64,000 nt of DNA from NCBI GenBank assembly GCA_002633005.1, contig NMRA01000115.1, forward strand, positions 878,124 to 942,123. The letters run 5' to 3'. This document shows positions 51,782 through 63,839 of the stretch, piece by piece (position 1 is the first letter of the stretch; the number at the start of each line of letters is the position of its first letter). Both the position numbers and the translations under genes were made by a program. This DNA is from Phoronis australis (Eukaryota > Phoronida > Phoronidae). The notes under the pieces are model-generated. The model saw only the letters and a program-made list of their open reading frames with translations. It searched no databases and was not told where the DNA came from.

Positions 51782-53831
51782 ATGCGCTCACATACATATG
51801 TGGACGCATTATGCCGTCATCTCTGTCCGTCCGGAGTCCGTCCAAGCGTCCGTCCCGACCGTCCGTCCAGGCGTCCGTCCCAGGGTCCGTCCCGGCGTCC
51901 ATCCGGCGTTCGGCTTCCGCTGCTCTATCGCCTTGACCAATGTTCATGAAATTTTGCACGTTCCTTCCGTAAATGGGAAGGCATGAGTGAACTTTCGAAC
52001 GCCGGGATCCGACTACCGGTGTGCCACCTTGTGGCAATTTTAGTTTTTTACGTTTACCTTTGTGTCTTGAAAAGTCCTGAAGGGATTTTCATAAAATTTG
52101 ATATATAGGCACCTATTAGTGAGATGATGCTATCCTTCCGATTTCAGATGGATTTGACGTAATTTGCGCCACCTAGTGGCCATTTTTACTGTTTTCGTGT
52201 CTGTTCTTTGCGTCCACATAAAGTAAAATTGCCATGAGGACTTGACAGCCGGGACCTCAGGGGTCTCATACTCCACTGATTTATCCACATTACTTTGAAA
52301 ACGCTTTGCCCAATCACACACTGTGTGTCATAAAAGAGATAAGCATACCAGTAGCTGACGCAGCAAGTAGAACTACTGTCGTTTATCACATTGGTGTAGA
52401 CTCACAGTTGAACTGTGGTTTTCTGTAGACCCTAGACCGTCCCGAGTTGCGCCATATACCAACTCCGGACGGTCTCTCACGACGATTAAGCGTTATGACC
52501 CCTCTATGAACCAAACCGCTCAAAGGATGATTGTGAAAATTGGCATGTGTGTTCTTACTATGAAGTGGACGGCTGACGATGATTTTTCGACGACTTCGAC
52601 TACTGTGGCGCCTCCTAGTGGCAATTTTTTGCGTCTAATGGCTGTATCCCCTAAACCGTTCGCAGGATCTTTACTAAATTTAGTAAGTATATTTACATGA
52701 TGTTAACATCGGAGGACGACAACTTTCAGACGGATCTGATTACTGGTGGGCCACCTAGTGACAATTTTATTTTTTGCGTTTACCTCTGTATGTTCAAAGG
52801 TCCTCAGTGTATTTCCATAAAATTTGGCATATAGGCATCTGTTAATGAGGTGACGCTATCTCTCTGTTTTCAGATGGATTAGACCTACTTTGCGCCACCT
52901 AGTGGTCATTTTTACTGTTTTCGAGTCTGTGTTTTGGCGTCCTCTCGTCTGTCAACCAAACCGCTTTCAGGATAATTGAGGAAATTTGCATGTATGTTCT
53001 TACTATGAAGTGGACGACTGACGACGATTTTCCGACGAGTTCGACTACTGTGGCGCCTCCTAGTGGCAGTTTTTTTGCGCTAATGAATGTATCTATTAAA
53101 CCGTTTGCAGGATCTTTACTTGATTTAGCAGTTGTCTTTATACGATGTTTACACTGGACGACGACGACGACTTAAGGACGGATCTGACTACTGGTGGGCC
53201 CCCTAGTGGCAGTTTTAGTTTTTACGTTTATCAGTCTGTATCTTCAAAGGTCCTCAACAGATTTTCACAAATTTTTTGAATATAGGCATCTGTTGGTGAG
53301 ATGACGCTATCACTCCGTTTTTTTGGATGGAATCGAGGTATTTTGCGCCACCTGGTGGCCATTTTTGCTGTTTTTCAAACCTTATTTTTGGCGTCCACCC
53401 CTCGCTCAACCAAAGCATTCTAAGGATGGTTTTGAAAATTGGCGTTTATGTTTTCAGTGTGAAGAGGACGTTTGATGATGGCGACTGACTCCTGTGGTGC
53501 CTCCTAGAGGTAGTTTTGTTTTGTTTTGCACCCCTAACTGTATCTCCAAAACCCACTGCAGGATCTTTATTAAATTTAGTAAGTGAATTTATATGAAAAC
53601 AACAGACGACGACTTTCAGGCGGATGGAACGGACCCTGTGCCTACAAGTGGCAATTTCATTTTGTTCCGTTTTCCTTTGTTTCTCTGAAGTTCCTTGACG
53701 GATTTTTATGAAAAATGACATGTCCCCGTTTTTAGATGGATTGTACGTTTTTGCGCCAGCTAGTGGCAATTTTTATGATACAAACAAAGAACCCTAAAAG
53801 CACACCATTTGCGACGCATTCGTGGGCGCAT
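51782..53831. repeat. R2 copy B: long TAGTGG-box element
   Basis: Begins ATGCGCTCAC and ends GTGGGCGCAT. Same sub-repeat grammar as copy A but with more units and an insertion at about 52218-52497. Open frames here are repetitive and not conserved as proteins. Confidence 0.7.
52218..52497. mobile_element. Insertion inside R2 copy B with a strong hairpin
   Basis: R2 sequence is interrupted after GCGTCCAC and resumes at CCCCTCTATG. The insert starts ATAAAGTAAAATTG and ends TTAAGCGTTATGA (weak inverted ends). It contains a hairpin at 52435-52474: GACCGTCC-C-GAGTTG pairing with CAACTC-C-GGACGGTC (14 pairs, one C.C mismatch), preceded by CACAGTT/AACTGTG. Confidence 0.55.
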
Positions 53832-53849
53832 TTCAACGCTCCGCGTTGC

Positions 53850-56300
53850 CCTTATCTGGGATATAAACCTTCAAAGTCAGAGAAATGTAGACATTAAAGA
53901 TCATACAGAAGCTAAAGAAACATGACCCTGACCTCTCCCCCAGCAAGTTGCCTATTCCTTGAGGGATCGGGCCATGAGGTGCTGCCTTAGCAGATACATG
54001 AAGGACAACAGGGGTGTTTAACTTTCGTTATTGATGACATTTTGGTCTGGCTGACACATGCAGCTATAGTTCTCCACTTGGGTCCAAGTCGGTGTCATAA
54101 ATATTAATGTTGGCTGCATTTTAGTTGCACTCTGGCTTCTTCTCATGTATCAATGTTTGGGTTGTGATGACGCACATTTATTCCAGTGAATTTATCTGCC
54201 CGTCTATCAAATGTATTACTATTCTCCTGGACTAGACGTTTGTTACTTTTGTTAGTTTTCTTGGTGGTTCTTTCGCATTGACGCTTACGCTATTTCTGAT
54301 CCTGACTCACACTTGCACTAACATACTAATACAAGCTCTGACATACTGTACCACGAAAGAAAGCATGAAAAAACGAAAATGAAGTTCAAGGTCCCAAAAT
54401 GCATGCTGAATGGTGTTTTTTTTAATTCGTCTGCAGATGCCACAACCAGATGGACTTGAGCAGTAGTTCCCGTGGTCTATTTCTGCCGGCACAGGATCGA
54501 GGATTTTTCAATTAGCATCCGAGCGGCAAATTGAAAACAGGTGACTTGTCGATTATTTTAAAGTTTTATTACACAAGTTTTGGTCTATTTACACACTATA
54601 CCCATATCCCAACGATATGCTGCGACCCACGGATACAAAAAACGGAAGGAGAAGGGTTTAAGACGAAAATTATGAAGGTAAACGAACGTTTCTTACATTT
54701 CATACATCTTTAGTATAAATAGGGTACATCTCGGCACTCTGAAGGCTCTGAAGTCCTGACATCCAAAATACGTCTATTGAAAATGTTTTTAAAAAGGCCT
54801 TATCTGGCCAAAAAGAAAGCTAGTTAGTTCAAAACTGGTTCGAACATCTCTGAGACCATAAAACCTCAACGACAGCAGAGCAGCAAAATTTTAGTTGCGG
54901 TGAACCGAAATATGAAAATGTAAATTAAAGCAACAGCTCAGTGCTAATTGAAAATTTTTGTTTGGATCCTTCCCAGAGACACTGGCTCTTTGAAGAACTG
55001 ATTTCAAACAGGCACGTGCTTACAAACACCCGAACGTTTTGCTGGAAGTCTCTGTTCAGAACCTCGTGTCATAAAATTTCGAACTTTTAGCTTTCGAACT
55101 AATGGACTTCCGGATCTGTGTGGATCTTCGGATTTATGTATTTGTGGACTTGCAAAACTTCGGAACCATGAATACCGGGAATTCATAACTTCGACAACTC
55201 TTTCTCACTTCTAGTTTAAAATTGAGGTCGTATGTTTTTACCACTTGCAATGGGTTGATTTCCTTTTAACCTTATTGTAGATTTTTTAGTGATTTGACCA
55301 TTCGTCGAACCACTGGACTTTGACGTTGCAAACAATGACAGTGTACCAAAGTACCACGTACACGAATGACACCAGGGCCAGAAGGTATGGTGCTGTTCAA
55401 CTATAAACATCCTAGAAGCTACAAGTTTCGACTGCACGCGAGCTCTATGAGCCATCAAAACTTTACCGAACACTTGTTTGATTTGAAAAGCAAAGTGAAA
55501 AATCTACTCGCCAGCCATTCAACCATCTGTCTGTGTTCATATACACTCTTTCACAGCTGGTTTCATCACATAAAAGACAAATTCACATTGATAGTGAAAC
55601 AACTGTATCAATAACAAGATGCGAATTTGATTTAATGAACTTACTTTAAACACTTGATGGAACTGTGCTCAACCGCCATCTTCAGTTGGTCTCCTACTGT
55701 CCCTAAAGGTTTCGTCCCTAAACCAAGACCATCTCTAGTAGGCGGGACAACATAGTTGATCAGGCTCTGTCTGACGGTTGTTGGTGGTGTTGCTGTTGGT
55801 ATTTCATCCAAATCCAACAAGATGCCTGCTCAGTTTAAGTGGCTACGTCGCGTAGAAGAGCCTTCTTTCCTAACACGGAGACGCCAAGAGACCTCGCCAT
55901 GGTAATGACCGAAATTATTCCACAAGTGATATCAGAAACACTGTTAATATTCTAAAGTGTGATCATTTCCGTTTCGTTTTGTGGACCGTGTTAAAATCTT
56001 AGTATTCGAACATTTTACCTAAATCTGATCATCGATTTCTGAGATATAAGCCTTCAAACTCAAAAAACCCATAAAATTTAGCAAAAAAACCCCAAAACAT
56101 TGATAGTAAAACAATGGTATCAATATAACATAATCGAATTTGATAAAAATATTCGGGAAGTGATCACAGAAACACTGTTGATGTGGTAAACTATGATCAA
56201 TTCATTTTCCTGTAGTGATAGGTGTTCAAATCATAGTATGTGGCATTTGACCTAAATCTGAACAGCTATTTTCAAGGGTTATACAGAACCTGAACAAGCA
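53850..56300. repeat. R1 copy, interrupted by an inserted exon-like fragment
   Basis: Carries the R1 blocks in order (GATGACGCACATT, CACTTGCACTAACATACTAA, CACGGATAC, AAAGGCCTTATCTGGCC, ACTTGTTTGATTTG at 55475). It is broken at 55639-55902 by an insertion flanked by TAATGA. Confidence 0.6.
55639..55902 (-). pseudogene. Possible captured gene fragment (one exon of an unrecognised gene)
   Basis: 264 bp inserted in an R1 copy, flanked by TAATGA (55633-55638 and 55903-55908). On the minus strand a stretch of about 60 codons is open and protein-like (...RQSLINYVVPPTRDGLGLG..., ...GDQLKMAVEHSSIKCL), ending at AAA followed by GTAAGT, a good splice donor. An AG (GAGCAG) precedes it. I do not recognise the parent gene. 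It may instead be a real exon of a gene that I cannot trace. Confidence 0.4.
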
Positions 56301-56789
56301 GGACCCTGACCTCTCAACCACTGGCAGTGAACGAAAGATGTCACGGGACCACCAACACACCAGAGACGAAAATCTAAAAAGATACCAGGAAGTTGCCTCT
56401 TCCGTGAGGGGACGCCCATGAGATGCGGTCTTACCCGATACATAGGGGACGATAGAGTTACATAACTTTCATTACTGAATGCAATAGCTCACTTGCGAGT
56501 TTCTCGTTAGTCAATGTGACGTCACCGGAAGAGGGACAAAACCCGCCATATTGCTCTTGTTTTGCCCCGAGTCTTTGCTACACACGCTAAATCTTACTGG
56601 AGTTCTTATGGTGAATTTTACGCTTAAAACGTTAACACAACTTTAGGGGTGGTAGATAGATCGTGGAATAACTGTGAATGGACGAAGAAAATGTGAACTT
56701 GTTATGTTGTGCGAAGGTGTGAACGGACTGAAATTGGAACTCAACCCGGTCTAGGCCTGAATGCCGCAGGCCATACAGGGGCGATAGTG

Positions 56790-57410
56790 TATCCCCATAA
56801 AAAGGTTACTCACTTCAAAATACAGCAAATAAAATAAAATGAAACATGCATATGAGCACATGGAGTTATAATTAACATATACTCTGACTCTGGATACAAT
56901 TTAGTCTACAAATAACTTAAACATATCCATGAAAACCTCGCGGTTCGCTCGCTTTCTCACGGGGCGCCATTTTGAGGAAGTTACGTGAAATCACGCCTGT
57001 TGACGAAAAAGAGTCCAGGGGAGACAAATCTTACAAATTTCACCTGATATTTTTTCATGCTATTTTGCAAGTGTCACGCGCCAGGTCACGCGCCAGGTCT
57101 CGCGCTTCGCTCAGTCTCGCGCTTGCCTTTGCCTCGTACTCCCCTGACTCAGTCGAAATACTTTGTGGTTATCGCGCGCTCGCGCGCGCGGTCAAAGTTG
57201 ACAGTAGGCTACCCACAAAGTGGAGTTGGAATTCTTCGCCAAAGTCACCAGAACTCCCGTAGCTATGCTTCATCGAAGATATGTTTAGAAGCAGAAAGGA
57301 TCACTGAAGGAAGTGATAATTTTAGGAGTAGAATGTATTTTTGACGAGGTGAAAACTTATCAGTGAGCGGATTTCGCCTACCTCCCGTTTAAAATACACG
57401 GGACGAAATT
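56790..57410. repeat. R3 copy 2
   Basis: Homologous by eye to 24105-24720, including TTATAATTAACATATACTCT, CCATTTTGAGGAAGTTACGT and TGACGAGGTGAAAAC. It contains a local duplication CACGCGCCAGGT x2 and a GCGCGCTCGCGCGCG palindromic run at 57175. Confidence 0.65.
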
Positions 57411-57649
57411 AGCACAGAACGCGATTGAACGTATTGTAGTGCGAATCTGAATTTCATTAGCCATAACAGCAATGCTTGTTTGGCATTTTTCGAACTAAAC
57501 GGCTAAAAACTCGAAGAAAATGACAGAATACACTCTGCTACCGTATTGGGCAAATGGCCAAACGAAAAGCTATTGCCACACTTCCCGTGACGTCACAGTT
57601 GAGTCTCACATAATCTCGCGTTATTGTTATAAACTCGCAAAAGGACTAT

Positions 57650-58370
57650 TTGGTCTCGCTGACACTTGCAGTTACAGCTCTCCACCTGTGACAACTGTGT
57701 TATGTCCAGATTATTATAATAGGATTTAAGTGTTTACTGTATTTTTGTTGTATTCTAGGTTGTACTCATGTTTTAGTATTTGGGAGATGATGACACACAT
57801 GTACTTCAAATAGGTGGATCTTTGTATCTATCAAATCCATTACTATTCGCTTGGACTAAACTTTTGTTACTTATCTTGCTGGTACATTCGCACTGACGCT
57901 AATGCTATTTCTAATAACGACTATGAATTGCACTAACATACTAACACAAGCCATAACATACTAAGAAAAATAGCATGGCTGAATTCAAATTACGTTCTAC
58001 GTTCAAGGTTCAATGGTGAATTCCTTTGCAGATGCCACAAGTAGCTGAACAGTGGTTCCCATGATCGATCTCTGCCGTGGCGCAGTCGAGGATTTCTCAA
58101 TTAATATGGGAGTGGCAAATTAAAAACATTAGTTGATATCTCGATTGTTTGTAAATTTTATTTATGCACGTTTTTGTTTATTTGATCGCCATACCCACGC
58201 AACAACGATACCACGCAGCCCACGGAAAACCAAAACGGAACAAGAAGGATGGAAGACGAAAATGCACAAGCGGAGACTAAAACTGGACTGCAATATTGCG
58301 TATGCGCAGTTAAAACTCTGCGCGGGGTGTATGCACACGCATAGTGAAGTATAGGCGCATTACATTACAT
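57650..58370. repeat. R1 partial copy
   Basis: Contains GATGACACACATG, TGAATTGCACTAACATACTA, GAATTCCTTTGCAGATGCCA, AGTGGTTCCCATG and CACGGAAAACC, in R1 order. Confidence 0.6.
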
Positions 58371-58429
58371 AAAAGTTGCACCCTTCGGGTTTTCACCCGA
58401 TGTCCCTGGTAACAATGAAAGAGCAAGAG

Positions 58430-59870
58430 TGAAAAATTAGAATGCCAATGGAAAATTGCACTTAATGACCCCACAGTTGCACTTAATTACTCCAAAGTTT
58501 GTGACTGAATTTAATTTACGAATAGAAATTATATATGTGTTAAAAGAAAACTGCACTCAATGACTCCAAAGTTTCACCTAGTGACCCCAAAGTTTTTGAC
58601 TGAACTTCCTTTATGAATGGAAGGTCTAGCTCAAAAATCACTTTTGCATTTAATGACCTTTGACCCGGAAACTCGGTTCCCTTTATCCGATTGGAAATCC
58701 AAATAAATTTTAGATGTAATTCTCTGGTGCCTACTTGTTAACAAAATTCGAACAGCCTATCTAAAAACCTGTAGAAAAAGAAGCATTTTAATTAAGTGCA
58801 CTCATTGACCCGTTTTGGGTCATTGCGGTGCATTTTGGGTAAAAAAATATGATTAATAAAAACCTCTTGATCATCGTATCAAGGATTCTGAATATGATTG
58901 TTGTTAACTAATGGATGTAAGAATAATAACTATCTGAAAAGGAAGGAAGAATAAGAATAATAAGAATAAGAATAAGAAGATAAAATACGTAGAACAGTAA
59001 AACTGTGCTTGCACGAGCAGAGTAATAAGAACAAGAATGAAAAGTAAGAATATCAACGGAAAATTGCACCAAATGACCCCACAGTTGCACCAAATGACCC
59101 CAAAGTTTGTGGCTGAAATTTCCTTTACGAATGAAAAGCATATACGCGATTATGTAAGTTCTAGTTCAAAAATCATTTTTGCACTTACTGACCTTTGACC
59201 CAGAAATTCGGATCAGTTGATCAGATTAAAATTCCAAGTAAGTTCTGTGTGCACTTATATGGCACAAAACTGTTCACAAAATTTGAAGAGGAAATCTCAA
59301 AAATCTTAGAAGGAGAAGCATTTGAAAGAAATATACCGGTTGACCCTCTTGGGGTCCCAGAGAGCATTTTGAGTCACATTCCTATGATCAATAGTGTTTG
59401 ATTGGCTAATGGTTGAGTCACCATGAATATGAACGCCCTCCATAATAGAACATGTAAGTACGAGCTGATTGAAAAAGTCTGAAATTTATCAAAAAACTGC
59501 ACCTCATGACCCCAAAGTTTGTGTGTGGACCTCCTTTGTGAGTGGAAATAATGTGCGTTATTATGAAAGGTCTAGCTCAAAAATCAATTTTGCACTTAAT
59601 GACCTTTGACCCGGAAAGAAGATTCCCTTGATCCGATTCAAATTCCTGGTAAATTTTGGTTACACTTCTCTAGTGCCTACTTGTTATCAAAATTTGGAAA
59701 GTCCATCTCAGAACCCGTAAAAGAAGAAGCATTTTGACGAAATGCACTCCTTGACCCCCTTTGGGTCATTCTGGTGAATTTTGGGTCGGAACATTATATT
59801 CAATGAAAATCCCTTGATTATCGAATCAACCACAATGAATATGATTGTTCGTAATAAATCTATGTTAGAG
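58430..59870. repeat. R4: three tandem ~450-bp repeats with TGACC boxes
   Basis: Three successive units (about 58430-58930, 59040-59460, 59490-59870) share GCACnTnATGACCCCAAAGTT, CTAGCTCAAAAATCA, TGACCTTTGACCC, CTACTTGTTA-CAAAATT and TGACCC-TTTGGGTCATT. Each has one TGACCTTTGACCC (58665, 59189, 59600). Non-coding. Confidence 0.75.
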
Positions 59871-59879
59871 TAATAACAA

Positions 59880-60240
59880 TAATAAGAAGAATAAAATTGA
59901 AAGAAAACCCAGGAATAACAATGCTCTGCGCTTGCACGCGCCGAGTAATAAGAATAATAAGAATAAGAAGATAAAATACGTAGAACAGTAAAACTCTGCG
60001 CTTGAACGAGCAAAGTAATACGAAGATAAAATACGTGGAACAGTAAAACTCTGCGCTTGCACGCGCAGAGTAATAAAATTGAAGAAAACCCAGGAACAAC
60101 AGACCTGCGCTTGCACACGAACAATAATGAAATTGAAGAAAACCCAGGAACAACAGTACTCTGCGCTTGCACGCGCAGAGTAATAAGAATATAAGATACG
60201 TAGAACAGCAAAACTCTGCGCTTGCACGTTCAGAGTAGTT
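59880..60240. repeat. Hairpin minisatellite (CTCTGCGC ... GCGCAGAG)
   Basis: Five or six units joined by AATAAGAATAAGAAGATAAAAT or AAATTGAAGAAAACCCAGGAA spacers. The core CTCTGCGC-TTGCAC-GCGCAGAG is a perfect 8-bp hairpin in the best units (for example 60050-60071 and 60161-60182) and degenerate in others. One diverged unit is at 59005-59025. Confidence 0.8.
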
Positions 60241-61200
60241 AAGAAGGTAGTTAAACGCAGCTTGCCAGTCATAGTGCATTAATATAAATAGGGTGGAGCT
60301 CGATACTCCGAAGCTTAACATGTCTGAAGGCAAATTATGCGACTATTAAAATGTTTTTAAAAAGGCCTGTAAGGCCGAAGGCTCACCAATCCGACAGGAA
60401 GTCAAGCTGTTTAGTTCGAAACTAGTCTGAAGGTCTATGAGTCCAGATACCCGTGACTTTATGTCATTCACAGCGGTGCAGCCAGACTGTAGTAGCGGTA
60501 AAGGAAAATTTAAAAATGTAAATAAATGAAATAGCGCAGTGTACATTGCCGAAGATTTCTTGGGTCATTTCGAGAGGCACTAAAATACAATTATTTGAAT
60601 GTCGTTTTGTGAACAGTGTTTAAATCACAATATTTGAAAGTTTTACACAAACGTTAGAGATATAAACCTTCAAATTTGGGGAAATCAAATTTGGGGAAAT
60701 GTATACGTTATTTCTTGAGGACCTGGACAAGCAGGACAGTGACTTCACCAACAATGGCAGTGAAGCAAAGATGTCGCTGAACTACCAAGACAAAATAACT
60801 CCAAAGTCGTAAAGGTAAAAAAGTCCAGGAAGTTGCCTCTTCCATGAGGTCGTGCATCACGAGATGAGTGAAAAATCCGATATCCGACTTTGCTCTTGTA
60901 CACGGTTTCACACCTGCTTTCAGGGCATAGTCTCTAAATCTGCGGAGCAGAAGACTGGTAGTTTTGCAATTTCATTTCGGGTGACCTGTGTTACAGTACA
61001 TTCCTTCTCGGAAGTTAACTTCATTTAGTCTTAATTGCTTTATTTAATTTCATTGAATTTGCCAGTTGTTAAACCACTGAACTTTGATTGACTTGTCTAT
61101 CATTAACATGCGGGACCATGGCGTCACAACCAGCTACAGCGCACCAAATTTCCTGCAGTACCACAAACACAATCGACAACAGAGTCTCAAGATTTCATGA
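60241..61200. repeat. R1 partial copy
   Basis: Contains GTAATATAAATAGGGTGGAG-like, AAAAAGGCCTGTAAGGCCGA, TTAGTTCGAAACTAGTCTGA and AAACCACTGAACTTTGATTG blocks of R1. Confidence 0.6.
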
Positions 61201-61299
61201 TGTCATTTTAATAACTAGAGATGGGAATTTCTTCCTTAAAGCTGATGGACCTGAATTTCCTTGGCTAACAAGACGGTTAATAATGCATCGAAGCAAACT

Positions 61300-62200
61300 A
61301 AGAATTTTTATTCCAATATTCTCCATCAATTGTCTTGAAAAAGCCTGTTCCAGTCAACATTCTTCAAAGCTTCAAATGGCGTTAGACAAGATGGTATACC
61401 ATTGGACAACCTTTTCAATGTGGACGTGGTTGGACTTATATCACTTTTGAGTGACTCTATAATTGTCTGTGCAATGATATCTCCTGTGTACATCAATCAT
61501 CTTATGTATGCCGAAGATCCTATTCTGTTCTTACAATCAGTTAATGGTATTTTTGAACTTTCAGAATGTGGGCATTATGGTAAAATACATGAGCTTGAAT
61601 ATCAATATCAAGGGTACTGTTATTTGTTTTGAAAGTAGATTGTTAGGAACTTCTGTATTGCACAAATTATATTAATGTGGTGATCCTTTAAAGATTGTAC
61701 AAGAGATTGAATATTTTGTGGTATTATATTTAGTTTCACTAAGGATGGCTGTGACATCTCACGAAGACGAAAAAAAGCTATATGTATGTCCAAGCCTACT
61801 CTATAACTAAAAAATTCCACATGTGTAGTCTCCCTGTCAAAATCAGTTGCGTATCTCTTTCTAAACTCCAATGCATATTGCCCACCGGTTGACGGAGGAA
61901 TTTCAACATGTTTAATATTGCATATCGTTATGTGATCAAGCGTTTCATAGGTTTTTCTAAATTTGAAAGTACCAGTACTGTTTGTACTTTTTGATGCTCA
62001 GTGTTGTATGTAGACTCTGCAAAAACGTATTTACAGAATTGAATGTGATCTCGGAGACATTTCTACTGTCATTGCAGGAATGAATCTGATCTTAAGTTTT
62101 CTTCTAAAATCTGCATTCGTGCAGTTTGCATTAGGGTTCATATTTTCAAATAATTTAGTATAGGTTAAATTTTGTAAAAACTTACAATAAAGTTATATTT
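61300..62200 (+). mobile_element. Degenerate LINE reverse-transcriptase fragment
   Basis: Plus-strand frames, broken by stops and shifts, read like the RT palm and following region of a non-LTR retrotransposon: NGVRQDGIPLDNLFN, then SPVYINHLMYAEDPILF (the YADD box, here YAED), CGHYGKIHE, CFESRLLGT, and DISREDEKKLYVCPSLLYN-like. 5' truncated and non-functional. Confidence 0.8.
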
Positions 62201-62343
62201 CAAGCGTTCGTTTCTTACGGTCAAATTTTATGTTTTACTGTTACATGTATTCAAAGTATTTCAGCAATAACGTTTATCATATTACTTTATAACCAGAAGT
62301 TTCTATCTAGAATTAACGAAGCAGTCGTAAGGGTAGTCGTGGC

Positions 62344-62380
62344 AATATAGCAACGGCAACGGCAACGGCAACGGCAAACG
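62344..62380. repeat. GGCAAC hexamer repeat
   Basis: About five tandem GCAACG units at the junction between the LINE fragment and R2 copy C. Confidence 0.85.
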
Positions 62381-62383
62381 TAT

Positions 62384-63815
62384 TTTCATGAAATTTGGTA
62401 TGTAGGCACCTATTAGTGAGATCCGCTATCCTCCTGTATTCGGATGGATTTGCTGTAGTTTGCGCCACCTAGTGGCCATTTTTACTGTTTTCGAGTCTGT
62501 TTGTTGCGTACACCCCTCTATCAACAAAACCGCTCAAAGGATGATTGTGAATATTGGCATGTGTGCTTATTATGAAGAGGACGGTTGACGATGATTTTCC
62601 GACGACTTCGACTACTGTGGTGCCTCCTAGTGGCAGTTTTTTTTGCGCCTATGGCTGTATCTCCTAAACCGTTCGCAGGATGTTTACGAAATTTAGTAAG
62701 TATATTTTTATGATGTTAACAACAAATGAAGATGACTTTTGGACAGATCCAACTACCAGTGTGCCCCCTAGTGGCAATTTTATTTTTTTATGTTTACCTT
62801 TGTTTCTTCAAAAGTCTGTAACGGATTTTCGTGAAATTTAATATGTAGGTACCTATTAGTGAGGTGACGCTATCCTCCTGTTTTCGGATGGATTCAACGT
62901 AGTTTGCACCACCTAGGGGCCATTTTTACTGTTTTCGAGTCTGTTTTTGCGTCCACCACTCTATCGATCAAACCGCTCAAAGGATGATTGTGAAAATTAG
63001 CATGTGTGTACTTACCATAAAGAGGACGGTTGACGATGATTTTCCGACGATTTCGACTACTGTGGGGCCTTCTTAGTGGCAGTTTTGTTTTTGTTGCGCC
63101 TATGGCTGTTATCTCCTAAACCGTTCGCAGGATCTTTACTTAATTTAGCAAGTGTATTTATATGATGTTGACTACGGATGACAATGACTTTTGGAGAGAT
63201 GTGATTACTGCTGTGCCCCTAGTGGCAATTTTAGTTTTTTTATGTTTAACTCAGTATCTTCAAAGGTCCTCAACAGATTTTCATAAAATTTTAAATATTA
63301 AGGCATCTATTGGTGTGATGACGCTATCTTCCTGTTTTTGGATGGAATCAAGGTATTTTTCACCATCTAGTGGCCATTTTTGCTGTTTTCATATCTTTGT
63401 TTTTGGTGTTCACCAGTCTGTATCAACCAAATCATTTGAAAATTGTCATATATATGTTCTCAGTGTGAATATGACCTTTGATGATGGTGACTGACTACTT
63501 TGGCGCCTCCTTAAGTGGTAGTTTTGTTTTGCGCCCATAGTTGTATCTCTAATTAAACCCACTGCAGGATCTTTACTAAATTAAGACGACGACGACTTTC
63601 AGGCGGATCCAACGGACACTGTGCCCACTAGTGGCAATTTTATTTTATTCTGTTTTTCTTTGTTTCTCTAAAGTTCCTTGACAGATTTATATGAAATATG
63701 GCATGTTCCTGTTTTTTGGATGGATTCTTTGTTTTTGCGCCATCTATTGGCCATTTTCATAATACAAATATATAACCCTAAAAGCACACCATTTGCAATG
63801 CATTCGTGGGTGCAT
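62384..63815. repeat. R2 copy C, left-truncated
   Basis: Has the R2 boxes (GCGCCACCTAGTGGCCATTT, ACCGCTCAAAGGATGATTGT, GCGCCTATGGCTGTATCTCC) and ends GTGGGTGCAT followed by TTCAAC...CGTTGCTCTTGT, as in copies A and B. The ATGCGCCCAC left end is absent. Confidence 0.7.
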
Positions 63816-63839
63816 TTCAACTCTCTGCGTTGCTCTTGT

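Noticed and set aside
57057-57344. Arg/Ser/Ala-rich open frames
   Set aside because: They fall in an R3 repeat with a duplicated CACGCGCCAGGT and GC palindromes; composition effect.
61620-61990. Minus-strand open frame of about 120 codons
   Set aside because: It looked protein-like at first, but the plus strand of the same region reads as a decayed LINE RT, so the minus frame is a shadow.
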